64,000 nt of DNA from Mobiluncus massiliensis (GTDB lineage: Bacteria > Actinomycetota > Actinomycetes > Actinomycetales > Actinomycetaceae). Made by a program: the position numbers and the translations under genes. This document shows, in pieces, positions 18,640 through 28,420 of the stretch (position 1 is the first letter of the stretch; every line of letters begins with the position of its first letter). The notes beneath the pieces were generated by a model. It did no database searches. It was given only the letters and a program-made list of their open reading frames with translations, and was not told the DNA's origin. The stretch lies in the NCBI RefSeq assembly GCF_949769255.1, contig NZ_OX458329.1:1674001-1738000 (forward strand). The letters are read 5' to 3'.

Positions 18640-19611
18640 TCACTGGTTAAATCTCACGGATTCAGAGTCTGGGGTATCCCCTCTTGCCGGTCCGGCAGCA
18701 CTGAAAACTCGTGCTACCAAAGGGTGAGCGCCAAGCCTCGCCGCTACGTTTTCTTGGGAAGTTGCATCTGGGCACAGGGCGGCGATGGTCGGACCAGAAC
18801 CCGAAACTATGGCTTTCAAAGCTCCGGCCTGCTCTGCCGCGGCGATAACTTGGGATAGTTCGGGGAAAATGTCGAGAGCAGCGGCCTGCAAATCGTTGTG
18901 GAGGTATCCGGCCAGCTTGGTAACGTCCCCATCCAGAGCTGCCACAAAGTCTGGTGAGAGCGTAGCGGGCAGCGGTTGCGGATTAGGAATCAACCTGTCG
19001 AAGGCCCCAAAGACTTTGGGGGTGGACAGTCCCCGGGGGAAAACCGCCAAGACCCAAAAACATTTTGTACCACCCGGTAAACTCAGCATTTTATCTCCGA
19101 AGCCGAGACCCAATGCGTTTCCTCCGGTTAACCCGAAGGGCACGTCCGCACCTAGTTTCGCCCCGAGAGACTGCAGCTCAGCGAGGGTGAATCCCAGTTG
19201 GTAAAGCGCGTTCGCCGCATAGAGCACTCCGGCGGCATCGGCTGACCCGCCAGCCATGCCTCCCGCCACCGGAATATTTTTCTCAACCTTAATGCTGGTG
19301 GGGGGTACTTCGGCGCCGTTTACACGCAAGGCCTGGATTGCTTTGAGCGCCAGATTTTCCGGCCCGTCCAGGTTCTTTGGTCCAGTCAGTCCCGGCGCCA
19401 ACACAGTCTGGACCACATCCGTTTTGCCTGAATTACGAGGCCTCACAGTCAAGCACTCCCCGAGGTCCAGGCCCTGAAATACCGTCAATAGCTCGTGTCG
19501 GGGCTGGTTCGGTGGTCGCTCCCCCACTCGGAGCAACAGGTTTACCTTTCCGGGAGCAAAGACTTTGAGACGTCGCCCCGGTTCATTTTCAAGGATTCGC
19601 ACTCCGCTCAT
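18640..19611 (-). CDS. ispE: 4-diphosphocytidyl-2-C-methyl-D-erythritol kinase
   Basis: IspE phosphorylates CDP-methylerythritol in the non-mevalonate isoprenoid pathway, which supplies undecaprenyl phosphate and quinones. The 323-residue GHMP kinase has FAPGKVNLLLRVG at the N-terminus (substrate Lys), the ATP-binding loop VAGGMAGGSADAAGVLYA near residue 120, GADVPFGLTGGNALG, and the C-terminal SGSGPTIAALC. The ATG overlaps the stop of rsmA by four bases, so the two are translationally coupled. This rsmA-ispE order is conserved in Actinobacteria. Confidence 0.96.
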   Translation of the reverse strand: MSGVRILENEPGRRLKVFAPGKVNLLLRVGERPPNQPRHELLTVFQGLDLGECLTVRPRNSGKTDVVQTVLAPGLTGPKNLDGPENLALKAIQALRVNGAEVPPTSIKVEKNIPVAGGMAGGSADAAGVLYAANALYQLGFTLAELQSLGAKLGADVPFGLTGGNALGLGFGDKMLSLPGGTKCFWVLAVFPRGLSTPKVFGAFDRLIPNPQPLPATLSPDFVAALDGDVTKLAGYLHNDLQAAALDIFPELSQVIAAAEQAGALKAIVSGSGPTIAALCPDATSQENVAARLGAHPLVARVFSAAGPARGDTPDSESVRFNQ

Positions 19612-20537
19612 TTTGTATCGCTCGTTCCATAAAGTTTTGCACCCGCGATTTTTGTGAAATCTGTGACACTGAGGCGTTCGGCGCGTAATCCGGGCGTTAT
19701 ACCAGCAGCCTCGAGCAAAGCCGCGGCCGCATCAGGGGAACCGGCGTATTTAGCCAAAGACTGCCGCAAGGTCTTACGGCGCTGCGAGAATGCCGCGTTT
19801 ACCGCCGCGAACACTTCCTTCCGTAACGTTTCGATTGCCTCATCCGTCAAGCCTTCTGCGCTCAGTTTCAGGTCCTCCTTGAGTCGCTGACGAACCTCTA
19901 AACGCTGAAAATCCACCACGGCTGAATCCACATTCGGGGCCGGATAGAACACATTTCGCCCTACTTTGAAAGCGCGTTTAGCACTGCCCCACCAAGCCAG
20001 TTTTACGCTCGGCGCCCCGTAGGCTGTGTCAGCGACTCCAGCCACCCAACGATCAGCCACTTCAGCTTGCACCATGACCAGGGCACCTTCCAGACCTGGC
20101 AATACTTCCAAAAAATGCAGCAGCAGGGGTGTGGCCACGTTGTAGGGCAGGTTCGCGACCAACTGGCGCGGCACAGCCCATTCCTCGGGGAGGTCCAGGT
20201 CGGATACGCCGCTAATCTCGAGAGCATCTTGCGTCATGACGCACAAGTTTGCGCTGTTCGCACCGTGTTGTCTCACTGTCACCGGTAGGGCGGCAGCCAA
20301 ACGTGGATCAATCTCGATGGCGATGACTTTGCAACCCTGTTCCAACAAGGCCAGGGTCAAAGAGCCTAATCCCGGACCAATTTCCACAACGGTATCGCCT
20401 GGGGTAACTCCCGCTGCAGCCGCGATACGCCGCACAGTTCCAGGATCAGTAACGAAATTTTGACCCTTTTTCTTGCTCGGAGACACCTCTAGGGCAGCAC
20501 AAAGCTCAACAATGTCGCGCGCACCTAACAACAGCAC
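19608..20537 (-). CDS. rsmA: 16S rRNA (adenine1518/1519-N6)-dimethyltransferase
   Basis: RsmA (KsgA) dimethylates two adjacent adenines near the 3' end of 16S rRNA during 30S maturation. The 309-residue protein has the SAM-binding motif VVEIGPGLGSLTLALL, the acidic loop VIAIEIDPRLAAALP, the catalytic NLPYNVATPLL and the C-terminal helical RNA-binding part with FSQRRKTLRQSL. The annotated GTG overlaps its own GAGG; a TTG two codons on (20531) is better spaced and may be the real start. The rpf gene ends 9 bases upstream, so it belongs to the tatD-rpf-rsmA-ispE run. Confidence 0.96.
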   Translation of the reverse strand: MLLLGARDIVELCAALEVSPSKKKGQNFVTDPGTVRRIAAAAGVTPGDTVVEIGPGLGSLTLALLEQGCKVIAIEIDPRLAAALPVTVRQHGANSANLCVMTQDALEISGVSDLDLPEEWAVPRQLVANLPYNVATPLLLHFLEVLPGLEGALVMVQAEVADRWVAGVADTAYGAPSVKLAWWGSAKRAFKVGRNVFYPAPNVDSAVVDFQRLEVRQRLKEDLKLSAEGLTDEAIETLRKEVFAAVNAAFSQRRKTLRQSLAKYAGSPDAAAALLEAAGITPGLRAERLSVTDFTKIAGAKLYGTSDTK

Positions 20538-20546
20538 CTCAAAATT

Positions 20547-21719
20547 TTAGCGCAAACCGAGCTTCCGGGAGCACGCCGGCCACTGTCCCCAACCGGAACG
20601 CGCTTGCAGAATCTGAGCCCGGTGGGTCTGTTCTTCTGCCGAAGCCTCAGACGGCAAACCAGACCCTCCTACTGATCGCCAAGTCGGTAGCGTGAACTGG
20701 TACATTCCGTAAAAACCATTGCCCGTGTTCGTATCGGGACGCCCGCCGGCTTCACAAAATGCCAGTTTGCTCCAGACGTCGCCGGTCGCAGCGATAGGTT
20801 GAGAGGCGGGACGTTTCTTGGTGCCGACCGTAACTTTTTCGTTAACTGGTTGGGTCACGACTTTTTCGCTCAAGGTTTCTTCGGAGGAAACCACACCGTC
20901 AATGCTGCGCACCTTCTTGGTGATTTCTTTTACCCCGACAACACCTTTTTGCGTCACGACCTTTTCGTCAGTGAACTTTGAATCATCGTTGGTAGTTTCG
21001 GTTTCAAACTGAATCGGTTCGCTGGTCGTGACGTTTTCTTCCGTAATGCGCTGCACCTGCACAATCGGCGCCGCACCGGGGTTAAACAGCACTTGGACGG
21101 CATCCAAGCCAGTCAGCTTCACTTTGTTGCGAGCGAGGATGTCCTCTGGGGTAATGTCGGACTTAGCGGCTTTCATCTGGACGGTAGCCCCATCGTGAAC
21201 CAACTGATAGACCTCACCGGGAGCAAAGAGAGCCAGTGGCATACCCTGTAAATCCTTGCCGTTGGTGCCCACAAATTGCACCGCTTGGCCCTCCCAAAGA
21301 GCCTTAATCGCCGCACTCGCCGATTTTTCTGTCGTGTCCACGTCTTTCCGGACGTCATTAACGATGACGGTTAGCCCCCGAGAGCTTTCGATAGTAATCT
21401 TCATCCCGTTCTTGACGGCCGTTGTAGGTCCGGGGACGATGGAGTCTTTAGCACTGAAATTCACGCCATTTTCAGTCAATAAATCGGATACGGTTGCCCC
21501 CCAGCCCCCGAGTTCTTGGACTTTTCCGTCTGCCACCACGGTTGCGGTTTTGTGTGCCATCGCAAATGCAGTACCAATGCCTGTACCCAATACCAACGTG
21601 GCAACCAATGCACCAACGAGGGGCGCAAAAAACTTTCGAGGACCTCGAACCGGCTTAGCTTGAAGGTGACGCGGGGCTCGTTTGGGGGATACGCTCATAA
21701 TCGCAGTGTTCTCTTCCAT
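20547..21719 (-). CDS. rpfB: resuscitation-promoting factor, RpfB type
   Basis: A secreted or membrane-anchored muralytic transglycosylase that wakes dormant actinobacterial cells. The 390-residue protein has an N-terminal membrane segment (about 30-50) and three DUF348 repeats (first VVADGKVQELGGWGATVSDL). A G5 adhesion domain follows (about 225-300, ending VVTQPVNEKVTVGT), then the C-terminal Rpf domain with catalytic Glu in KLAFCEAGGRPDTNTGNGF and paired Cys (the second in WPACSRKLGL). This is the full RpfB architecture. The start is the ATG at 21719; a second ATG at 21698 is possible. The AT-rich 120 bases upstream hold -10-like TACAAT and TATAAC but no clear -35. Confidence 0.95.
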   Translation of the reverse strand: MEENTAIMSVSPKRAPRHLQAKPVRGPRKFFAPLVGALVATLVLGTGIGTAFAMAHKTATVVADGKVQELGGWGATVSDLLTENGVNFSAKDSIVPGPTTAVKNGMKITIESSRGLTVIVNDVRKDVDTTEKSASAAIKALWEGQAVQFVGTNGKDLQGMPLALFAPGEVYQLVHDGATVQMKAAKSDITPEDILARNKVKLTGLDAVQVLFNPGAAPIVQVQRITEENVTTSEPIQFETETTNDDSKFTDEKVVTQKGVVGVKEITKKVRSIDGVVSSEETLSEKVVTQPVNEKVTVGTKKRPASQPIAATGDVWSKLAFCEAGGRPDTNTGNGFYGMYQFTLPTWRSVGGSGLPSEASAEEQTHRAQILQARSGWGQWPACSRKLGLR

Positions 21720-21848
21720 CAACAAAAATGTTATCGATTCGTTATATTTTTGTCCAGCTCGTTATCTATTGTACACCTTTAGTTAACAATAACCACTACT
21801 TTCACACCTTTAACTTTTCTAACATTAAGGCGCTGAACTGCATAAATC

Positions 21849-22820
21849 CTAAAACTCGTAGACCGCGGCGGCGTTACGAAAAGTTTGTTCTCGCAGTTCC
21901 TCGCTCGTGACCTGAGTCAGTTCGGCCAAGAAGTCTGCGGTGTGCCCGATGAGATAGGAGGCGTTGGGCTGGCCTCGATAAGGCTGAGGCGTCAGATACG
22001 GGGCATCTGTTTCAATGAGGCGCAGATGCGCCGGCATTGCGAGGGCTCCAGCTTGGATATCTTGGTTGGCATGGTAGGTAACGTTCCCCGCAAAAGACGC
22101 ATACCAGCCATTTTCTGCCAAAGTTTCGGCCAACTCAGCATCTCCGGAAAAGCAATGAAAAACCGTTTTTCGTGGCGCACCACAGCGCTGCAGCATTGCT
22201 ACGCAATCCTGATGAGCATCACGGTCATGAATTTGCAGGGGCAGATCCAGAGCCTTCGCCAACTCGATATGCGCTGCGAATGCTTGTTTTTGCGCTTCCT
22301 TGCCCGTTTCAGCAGTGCGAAAATAGTCCAAGCCGGTTTCTCCGATGGCCACCACTGCCTCGGGAAATTCGCGGGCTGCTCGTTCCACCGCCGCCAAAGC
22401 GTCGTCGAGGGGCGTTTCCTGCCAGGGTTCACGCGTTTGCGCCACGTTATCCGGTGCCGTATCCAAAATTCCCAAGTGACGCGGGGCATCGTTAGGGTGA
22501 ATCGCCACCGCAAACCGCACCATTTCAAAAGCGGAACCGGAGAACCGCTCGCGGTCGTCACCTAGCACCTGAACTTCTGGAAGGCTGCACAGAGAGACGA
22601 CGACACGTTGAACTCCAGATTGTACCGCCCGTTCCATTTGTTCTTCTGCACTGAGCCGCACCCCGGAGGAATCGCTGACATAGTCCCCCGGCAGCAAAGG
22701 CAGGTGCGTGTGATTGTCAAACAATCTGCCAGTACCAAACGGCCTTTCCCCGCCGTCAAAAGGCTGGCCGCTCACCGGTACGGGCGGCCACACCTTTGGC
22801 TTTGACTTACGTTTACTCAC
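21849..22820 (-). CDS. tatD: TatD-family metal-dependent DNase
   Basis: A TIM-barrel metallohydrolase with 3'-5' exonuclease activity on DNA and RNA in the family. The 323 residues carry the metal ligands in order: HTH in LFDNHTHLPLLPGD, Glu in IGETGLDYF, His in IHDRDAHQDC, His in VFHCFSGDAE and Asp in LIETDAPYLTP. The GTG start is preceded by GAGGACGCTG. It lies 21 bases after metG and before rpf, the usual actinobacterial order. The N-terminal 30 residues are a basic extension (MSKRKSKPKVWPPV) not needed by the barrel. Confidence 0.94.
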   Translation of the reverse strand: MSKRKSKPKVWPPVPVSGQPFDGGERPFGTGRLFDNHTHLPLLPGDYVSDSSGVRLSAEEQMERAVQSGVQRVVVSLCSLPEVQVLGDDRERFSGSAFEMVRFAVAIHPNDAPRHLGILDTAPDNVAQTREPWQETPLDDALAAVERAAREFPEAVVAIGETGLDYFRTAETGKEAQKQAFAAHIELAKALDLPLQIHDRDAHQDCVAMLQRCGAPRKTVFHCFSGDAELAETLAENGWYASFAGNVTYHANQDIQAGALAMPAHLRLIETDAPYLTPQPYRGQPNASYLIGHTADFLAELTQVTSEELREQTFRNAAAVYEF

Positions 22821-22841
22821 CAGCGTCCTCGCAACTTCGTA

Positions 22842-24659
22842 TTACTGATGCAGCAGGTTCGCGTAACGTTCGTGTTCTTCCTCAACGACAGACTCGTCTA
22901 ACTTCTGGAATACCGGAGCCGGTTTCGCCACCGCTTGTCCCACCTGTACCGGATGACGCTCCCACGTCGGAGCATGGCGATAATCTCCGGTAATAATTGG
23001 GTAAGTGCGGTCGCTCCCGTCCTCGTTTTTCACATCCAAGTCGACGACTTCCTCGATACGCGGCAGGGGCGCCACCTTTCCGGCTCCACCCAAGACTTTG
23101 TCGATGGCGTTGGACGAAGTCGGCAAGAATGGCGACATCATCAGATTCAAATCCGTCACTACCTGGGCTAGAACGTGCAGGATTGTCCCTAGCCGTTCCC
23201 GCTGCGACTCGTCTTTTAGCTTGAAGGGTTCAGTGGTGGCAACGTAACGGTTAGCCTCCCCCACCAGACGCATAATCTCCGCTAGAGCAGCCTTTTGGTG
23301 ATGACTTTCGATGAGGCCACCCACCGTTTCGAATCCGGCACCGACAGCATCCAATAGTTCCTGATCCTCAGCCGTGAATTCACCGGCCGGAGGAATCTCG
23401 CCAAATTTCTTTGAAATCATGGACGCTGTGCGGTTGACCAAGTTGCCCCAAGCAGCCACCAACTCGGAGTTCGTGCGCCGCACAAACTCGCTCCAGGTAA
23501 AATCAGAATCCTGATTTTCCGGTCCCGCCGCGGAGATGAAATACCGCAGCGCATCGACTTGGTAGCGGGACAGCATATCGCGCACATAAATCACAATTCC
23601 GCGCGAGGAAGCAAACTTCTTGCCTTCCATAGTCAAAAATTCTGAAGAAACTACCTCGGTGGGCAGGTTCAGAATTCCTAAGTCCCCAGGTTGACCGCCC
23701 AAGTCTCCGCGCCCGTTGTAGCCCAGCATTTCGGCGGGCCAAATCTGGGAGTGAAACACGATATTGTCCTTGCCCATAAAGTAGTACGACAGGGCCTCGG
23801 GGTCATTCCACCACTGCCGCCAATCTTCCGGGGACTGACCAAAACGACGTGCCCACTCAATGGAAGCGGAGAGGTAACCGATTACCGCGTCAAACCAGAC
23901 ATAGAGACGCTTGGGCTGATCCTCCCATCCGGGAATGGGGATACCCCAGTCAATGTCACGAGTCATAGCTCGCGGTTTAATGTCTTTTAAGAAGTTCTTG
24001 GAGAACTTGATGACGTTGGGCCGCCAATTGCCGTTCTTTTCCCGGTCGTCGAGCCACTCGTTCAAGGCTTGGGCGAGAGCCGGTAAATCTAAGAAATAGT
24101 GGTCGGTTTCCACAAATTCCGGGGTCTCGCCGTTAATCTTGGAACGCGGGCGAATCAGGTCGGTGGGATCGAGCTGGTTGCCGCAAGCATCGCACTGGTC
24201 CCCGCGAGCTCCTTCCGCCCCGCAGATGGGGCAAGTTCCCTCAATATAGCGATCAGGAAGGGTCCGACCGGTGGAAGGAGAGATTGCGCCCCGGGTGGTC
24301 TGTACCTTCATATAGCCGTTATCTCGCACCACTTTGAACATGGCACGAACAGTCTCGTAGTGATTGCCCGTGGTGGTGCGAGTGAACAAATCGTAAGACA
24401 GACCCAGCTGACACAAATCCTCCACAATCGCCCGATTGTTCTGGTTCGCCAATTCTCGCGGGGTCAGCCCGGCAGCCTCGGCTGCGACCAAGATTGGCGT
24501 GCCGTGTTCGTCTGTACCGGACACCATCAGGACATCGTGACCACGCATCCGCATATAGCGGGAAAAGACGTCTGAGGGGATTCCGAAACCAGCAACGTGT
24601 CCAATGTGACGCGGGCCATTAGCATAGGGCCAAGCGACGGCAGAAAGTATATGAGTCAT
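22842..24659 (-). CDS. metG: methionyl-tRNA synthetase
   Basis: Charges tRNA-Met with methionine, for initiation and elongation. The 605-residue protein has the HIGH-type motif [15 protein letters not shown], a four-cysteine zinc knuckle pair (CPICG and CDACG near 145-165), and the KMSKS-type loop seen as KKFASSRG. An anticodon-binding helical domain follows, with the conserved FSLK-like FKLKD. It lacks the C-terminal EMAP/Trbp111 dimerisation domain of longer enzymes. ATG start. pmt ends 30 bases upstream and tatD starts 21 bases downstream on the same strand. Confidence 0.97.
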   Translation of the reverse strand: MTHILSAVAWPYANGPRHIGHVAGFGIPSDVFSRYMRMRGHDVLMVSGTDEHGTPILVAAEAAGLTPRELANQNNRAIVEDLCQLGLSYDLFTRTTTGNHYETVRAMFKVVRDNGYMKVQTTRGAISPSTGRTLPDRYIEGTCPICGAEGARGDQCDACGNQLDPTDLIRPRSKINGETPEFVETDHYFLDLPALAQALNEWLDDREKNGNWRPNVIKFSKNFLKDIKPRAMTRDIDWGIPIPGWEDQPKRLYVWFDAVIGYLSASIEWARRFGQSPEDWRQWWNDPEALSYYFMGKDNIVFHSQIWPAEMLGYNGRGDLGGQPGDLGILNLPTEVVSSEFLTMEGKKFASSRGIVIYVRDMLSRYQVDALRYFISAAGPENQDSDFTWSEFVRRTNSELVAAWGNLVNRTASMISKKFGEIPPAGEFTAEDQELLDAVGAGFETVGGLIESHHQKAALAEIMRLVGEANRYVATTEPFKLKDESQRERLGTILHVLAQVVTDLNLMMSPFLPTSSNAIDKVLGGAGKVAPLPRIEEVVDLDVKNEDGSDRTYPIITGDYRHAPTWERHPVQVGQAVAKPAPVFQKLDESVVEEEHERYANLLHQ

Positions 24660-24689
24660 GACTCTATCCTAACGCCGCCGGTAAGTTCC

Positions 24690-26447
24690 TCAGATCCAAT
24701 ACGCCCACTTCATGTTGGGATTATTGAGCCACATTCGCCATCCATAGTGGTCTTCGGGAATAGGCATACCGGTCCAGATAGGGAAAAAGAACACCGCTGC
24801 CAAGAAAATGAACACCACAATCACCAGGGCAGTGATGAACTCGCCTGGTGAAACCTGACTAGAATCGGGCACCAGATTGTATCGACCGGTCCAATTTTGG
24901 TCTTTGGTGATTCGCCAAGCCCCCATCAGTAAACCCAACAGATACACCACAGCCATAATCATGAAAGGAGAGATAACCACCGTATAAAAGGTGAATATGG
25001 TCCGATTTGAATACACCAGCCAAGGCAGCCAAGTGGCCATATAACCAGCAAAAATCAGCCCGGCACGCCAGTCAAGGAATCCGAAAGCCGCCACAATAAT
25101 CAGGAAGAACGCCACAAATCCGACCCACCATAGAACCGGGTTACCCAAAGAGTTGACCGCCTCAACGCATCTGCTGGATCCACAGTCTCCCGGCACTTCT
25201 TCGTAATAAAACGAGGTGGGACGCAGCTGCAAAAGCCAGCCCCACGGGTTAGCCATGTAGGGGTGGGTGGCATTGAGATTGGTATGGAAAATGAAAATTT
25301 GGCGATGATAATCGAGCCAATCCGCTACCAAACCGCGATTGGTGTGGCCCCACGCTTGTGAATGGGTAAACCATCCCATCCAAGAAACTACGTAGGTCAG
25401 GAAGGCAATCGGCACTAGGTTCACGAAAGCAGGAATCCCTCCGGTCAGGACAGACGACCCAATCCATCGCGGTTCGGTGCGCCACCTAGCGGATAGCTCT
25501 CTAACAAATACAAAAATCCCAAAGACCGCCACGACATAGAGCCCCGACCACTTCACACTCATGGCCAAGCCAAAGGCAATGCCCGCCGCAAAAAGCCAGG
25601 GCCGCCACCAATAGCTCGGCCCCCAAGACAGCGCAAAGTGAGAAAAGTCCGGGGCGATTCCGAAGTTGGATGTCCGGCGCTTGTTACCGGGCGAAGTTTC
25701 CGCTCCCGCAGTGTCCCGCGGCTGTCGACGCAACTGTTCAGTGTGTCTGGCCGCATCGATGTCTTGGAGGGCAGCAATGAGTCGGGGACGGTAGCTGAGT
25801 TGATCGCGAACGACGCACAGCACCCCCAGAAGGATAAACATTTCCAGGATAATGTCGAGGATAGCGGTGCGAGACAGAGCAATTTGTACCCCGTCTAAAC
25901 CCATCAGAACGGAGGCAAGGGTGGCCATTTTGGCGTTACCAAACAGCTCCCAAACGATGCGCCCCACCAGGTAGACCGCCACCGCGCCCGCCACACAGAC
26001 CGCGATGCGCCACCCAAAAGGTTGATTGCCGAACAGCTTAATTCCCAGCCCAATCAGCCATTTTCCCACGGTGGGATGGACCACGAATGAACCTTCCAGC
26101 GGAGTTTTGAAGTTCCCGGTGATAAAGGTGGCATCGTAATCTTTGGGCCACTGCACTTCGTAGCCGCGCTTAATCAGGCCGTAGGCGTCTTTGACATAAT
26201 AGGTTTCGTCAAAAACCAGGGTTTTGATTGCGCCCAGACGTACCACTCGAGTCAAAAACACCAGAAGGGCCACTACCAGGGGTCCCAGCCAACCCCAGAG
26301 GTATTCCCGCTCCCCGCGTTGAGGCCGGGCTCGGAAGGCACTGCCCAAGAAGGCCGGTCGGTTCCTCCCCGGACGCAGCAGCAGGGCCAGACCGGATGCG
26401 GGAGCGTTTCGGTACTCTGTGGGTGCGGGTCGAGGTGGGATATTCAC
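24690..26447 (-). CDS. pmt: protein O-mannosyltransferase
   Basis: An integral membrane glycosyltransferase (GT39, like Mycobacterium Rv1002c) that transfers mannose from polyprenyl-phosphomannose to secreted proteins. From the GTG at 26447 the protein is 585 residues. It has a first membrane helix at about 55-75, the catalytic acidic motif VFDETYYVKDAYGL, about ten membrane spans and a PMT C-terminal four-helix region (LPWLVYSNRTIFTFY). A hydrophilic insert, roughly residues 240-300, contains many Arg and Thr. An upstream extension of 122 codons is open but would run through rsmI and is rejected; the short ribosome-site spacing leaves the start uncertain. Confidence 0.92.
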   Translation of the reverse strand: MNIPPRPAPTEYRNAPASGLALLLRPGRNRPAFLGSAFRARPQRGEREYLWGWLGPLVVALLVFLTRVVRLGAIKTLVFDETYYVKDAYGLIKRGYEVQWPKDYDATFITGNFKTPLEGSFVVHPTVGKWLIGLGIKLFGNQPFGWRIAVCVAGAVAVYLVGRIVWELFGNAKMATLASVLMGLDGVQIALSRTAILDIILEMFILLGVLCVVRDQLSYRPRLIAALQDIDAARHTEQLRRQPRDTAGAETSPGNKRRTSNFGIAPDFSHFALSWGPSYWWRPWLFAAGIAFGLAMSVKWSGLYVVAVFGIFVFVRELSARWRTEPRWIGSSVLTGGIPAFVNLVPIAFLTYVVSWMGWFTHSQAWGHTNRGLVADWLDYHRQIFIFHTNLNATHPYMANPWGWLLQLRPTSFYYEEVPGDCGSSRCVEAVNSLGNPVLWWVGFVAFFLIIVAAFGFLDWRAGLIFAGYMATWLPWLVYSNRTIFTFYTVVISPFMIMAVVYLLGLLMGAWRITKDQNWTGRYNLVPDSSQVSPGEFITALVIVVFIFLAAVFFFPIWTGMPIPEDHYGWRMWLNNPNMKWAYWI

Positions 26448-26473
26448 GCCCTCAAGTTTAATGGAAGAATGGA

Positions 26474-27349
26474 ATGGTGAGCATGGATTATCCCCCGGTG
26501 TTTGAGGAAGTAAACCTGGTTTTGGCCGGAACTCCAATCGGAAATGTCGGCGATGGCTCACCCCGTCTACGCGAGGCGCTTCGCACCGCTGACATTGTGG
26601 CTTGTGAAGATACCCGCCGGACCCGCGACTTAGCTCGCCGCCTGGGAATCGAAATATCCGCCCGCCTGTTGGCTTACCATGAGCATAATGAAGCGACGAT
26701 AACCCCGGAATTGTTGAGCCTAACCCGCGATGGCAAACGGGTTCTGCAGGTTTCGGATGCGGGAATGCCGGGAATTTCAGACCCCGGGTTTCGCCTGAGC
26801 CAAGCTGCCGCAAAGGCTGGAATACCGTTTACGGTTCTCCCCGGGCCTTCCGCTCCGCTCCTGGCTTTAGTGGGTTCGGGTTTGCCTACGGATTCTTTCA
26901 CCTTCGTGGGATTCTTGCCGCGCAAAGCCGCCGCTTTGTACCAGACGTTACAATCTCTCGCGGCTCGCAGCGAGTCCCTGATTTTCTTGGAGTCGCCCCG
27001 CCGGACCATCGAGACGCTGGACGCTATGGTCCAGGTTTTCGGCCCCGGTCGACCAGCTGCACTAGCGCGGGAACTGACGAAAACTCATGAAGAATTCATC
27101 AGGGGCACCTTGGAATCTGTGCATTCCGAGTTGTGCTCACGCCCCGAGGTTTTAGGCGAAATCGTTATCGTCGTCCAAGGGGCACCCGCCGGGGGCCAGG
27201 CTGAACCCCCGACACAGCACCTCGAGAAAATGGAACAGCTGGTACACCAAGGGGTGAAGGCCAAAGCGGCCGCCAAGCTCATTGCGGCTTGGTTCGGCGG
27301 CTCCGCTAATGAACTTTTTTCCTCATACATTGAGGGAAAACGCGACTAA
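26474..27349 (+). CDS. rsmI: 16S rRNA (cytidine1402-2'-O)-methyltransferase
   Basis: RsmI methylates the 2'-O of C1402 in the decoding centre. The 291 residues show LVLAGTPIGNVGDGSPRLRE, VACEDTRRTRDLARRLG, the signature SDAGMPGISDPGFRLSQAA, PGPSAPLLALVGSGLPTDSF and FLESPRRTIETL. The start is the ATG at 26474, or the ATG three codons on. It diverges from pmt with only 26 bases between them, so promoters must overlap. Its last four bases overlap the end of the convergent radical-SAM gene. Confidence 0.96.
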   Translation: MVSMDYPPVFEEVNLVLAGTPIGNVGDGSPRLREALRTADIVACEDTRRTRDLARRLGIEISARLLAYHEHNEATITPELLSLTRDGKRVLQVSDAGMPGISDPGFRLSQAAAKAGIPFTVLPGPSAPLLALVGSGLPTDSFTFVGFLPRKAAALYQTLQSLAARSESLIFLESPRRTIETLDAMVQVFGPGRPAALARELTKTHEEFIRGTLESVHSELCSRPEVLGEIVIVVQGAPAGGQAEPPTQHLEKMEQLVHQGVKAKAAAKLIAAWFGGSANELFSSYIEGKRD

Positions 27350-28398
27350 GCCCAGACTCCGGGAAGGACAGTTGCGCAGCGGGGGCATTGTCCCGACTCT
27401 CCAACCGTGTTTTCGCAAACATCGAACCAGTCCCGCACGATGAGCGAATCTCCACACCCGGGACAAAACGTGGTTCCCCCCTCACGGTCGCGTATGTTGC
27501 CGATATAGACAAACCGGATTCCTTCGCCTCGCGCAATTTCCCGCGCCCGTTGCAGTGTGCTTGCCGGGGTCCGCGGCACATCGCGCATCTTCCAGTCGGG
27601 ATGGAAAGCCGAGAAGTGCAGTGGAACGTCCGGTCCAACATTGTCTACTATCCACTTCGAAAGCTTTTGAATTTCCCCGTCATAATCATTGTGACCAGGG
27701 ATTAACAGCGTGGTCAGTTCCACCCAGCACTCGGTTTCGTTGCATACATAAGCGATAGTTTCCAACACGTCGTGCAAATGAGCGCCGGTCAAATGCCAAT
27801 AGAAATCTTCAGTAAACCCCTTTAGATCGAGGTTCGCCCCATCCAATTCCGCATACATCTCTCGCCGTGGCTCGGCACAGATATACCCGGCGCTCACCGC
27901 TACTGTCCGCAGCTTCTCGGCGTGGCAGGCTCTGGCGGTATCTATGGCGTATTCGGCAAAAATCGTGGGATCGTTGTAGGTGAAAGCGACCGATTGTGCC
28001 CCGTAGTGCACCGCCAAATCCGCGATTTCCCCAGGACTGACAGCCGTGGTTAAACGGTCATTTTCCCGGGCTTTGGAGATGTCCCAGTTTTGGCAAAACC
28101 GGCAGTTCAGGTTACATCCTGCCGTTCCGAAGGACAGCACCTGAGAACCTGGCAAGAAATGGTACAGCGGCTTTTTTTCGATGGGATCGAGCCCCAAACC
28201 GGAACAGCGCCCGTAGGTATCCAACACCATTTTCTGACCTTGAGCCATCCGGGTATAACAAAACCCTCTTTGTCCATCGCGCAACGTACAGGCACGGGGG
28301 CATAAGTCACAGCGAATTCGGCCGTCCTCGCGCAAAGTCCACCACTTTGCGACTCGGTCTCGACTTTTCATGTCCGTAGTTTCAAACCCATCGCCCAT
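27346..28398 (-). CDS. amrS: AmmeMemoRadiSam-type radical SAM enzyme (AmrS-like)
   Basis: A radical SAM protein of 350 residues related to the AmmeMemoRadiSam system and to pyruvate formate-lyase activases. An N-terminal cysteine set (CDLCPRACTL) precedes the cluster motif CNLNCRFCQNW (CxxxCxxC, binding the [4Fe-4S] that cleaves SAM). SAM-contact segments follow, and a C-terminal zinc-ribbon has CPGCG and CPRCA. The usual partners (AMMECR1 and Memo proteins) are absent from this window. It ends against rsmI, overlapping by four bases. The reaction is not known; a glycyl-radical activase role is a less likely alternative. Confidence 0.85.
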   Translation of the reverse strand: MGDGFETTDMKSRDRVAKWWTLREDGRIRCDLCPRACTLRDGQRGFCYTRMAQGQKMVLDTYGRCSGLGLDPIEKKPLYHFLPGSQVLSFGTAGCNLNCRFCQNWDISKARENDRLTTAVSPGEIADLAVHYGAQSVAFTYNDPTIFAEYAIDTARACHAEKLRTVAVSAGYICAEPRREMYAELDGANLDLKGFTEDFYWHLTGAHLHDVLETIAYVCNETECWVELTTLLIPGHNDYDGEIQKLSKWIVDNVGPDVPLHFSAFHPDWKMRDVPRTPASTLQRAREIARGEGIRFVYIGNIRDREGGTTFCPGCGDSLIVRDWFDVCENTVGESGQCPRCATVLPGVWA

Positions 28399-28420
28399 AA
28401 ATCAACCTTAGACTGAAACC

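Noticed and set aside
21720..21848. A c-di-AMP (ydaO) riboswitch before rpf
   Set aside because: Such riboswitches often precede actinobacterial rpf and NlpC genes, but this 120-base AT-rich gap is too short and lacks the conserved G-rich core.
26448..26813. N-terminal extension of pmt
   Set aside because: It would overlap rsmI on the opposite strand and has no membrane or domain signal; the GTG at 26447 is preferred.
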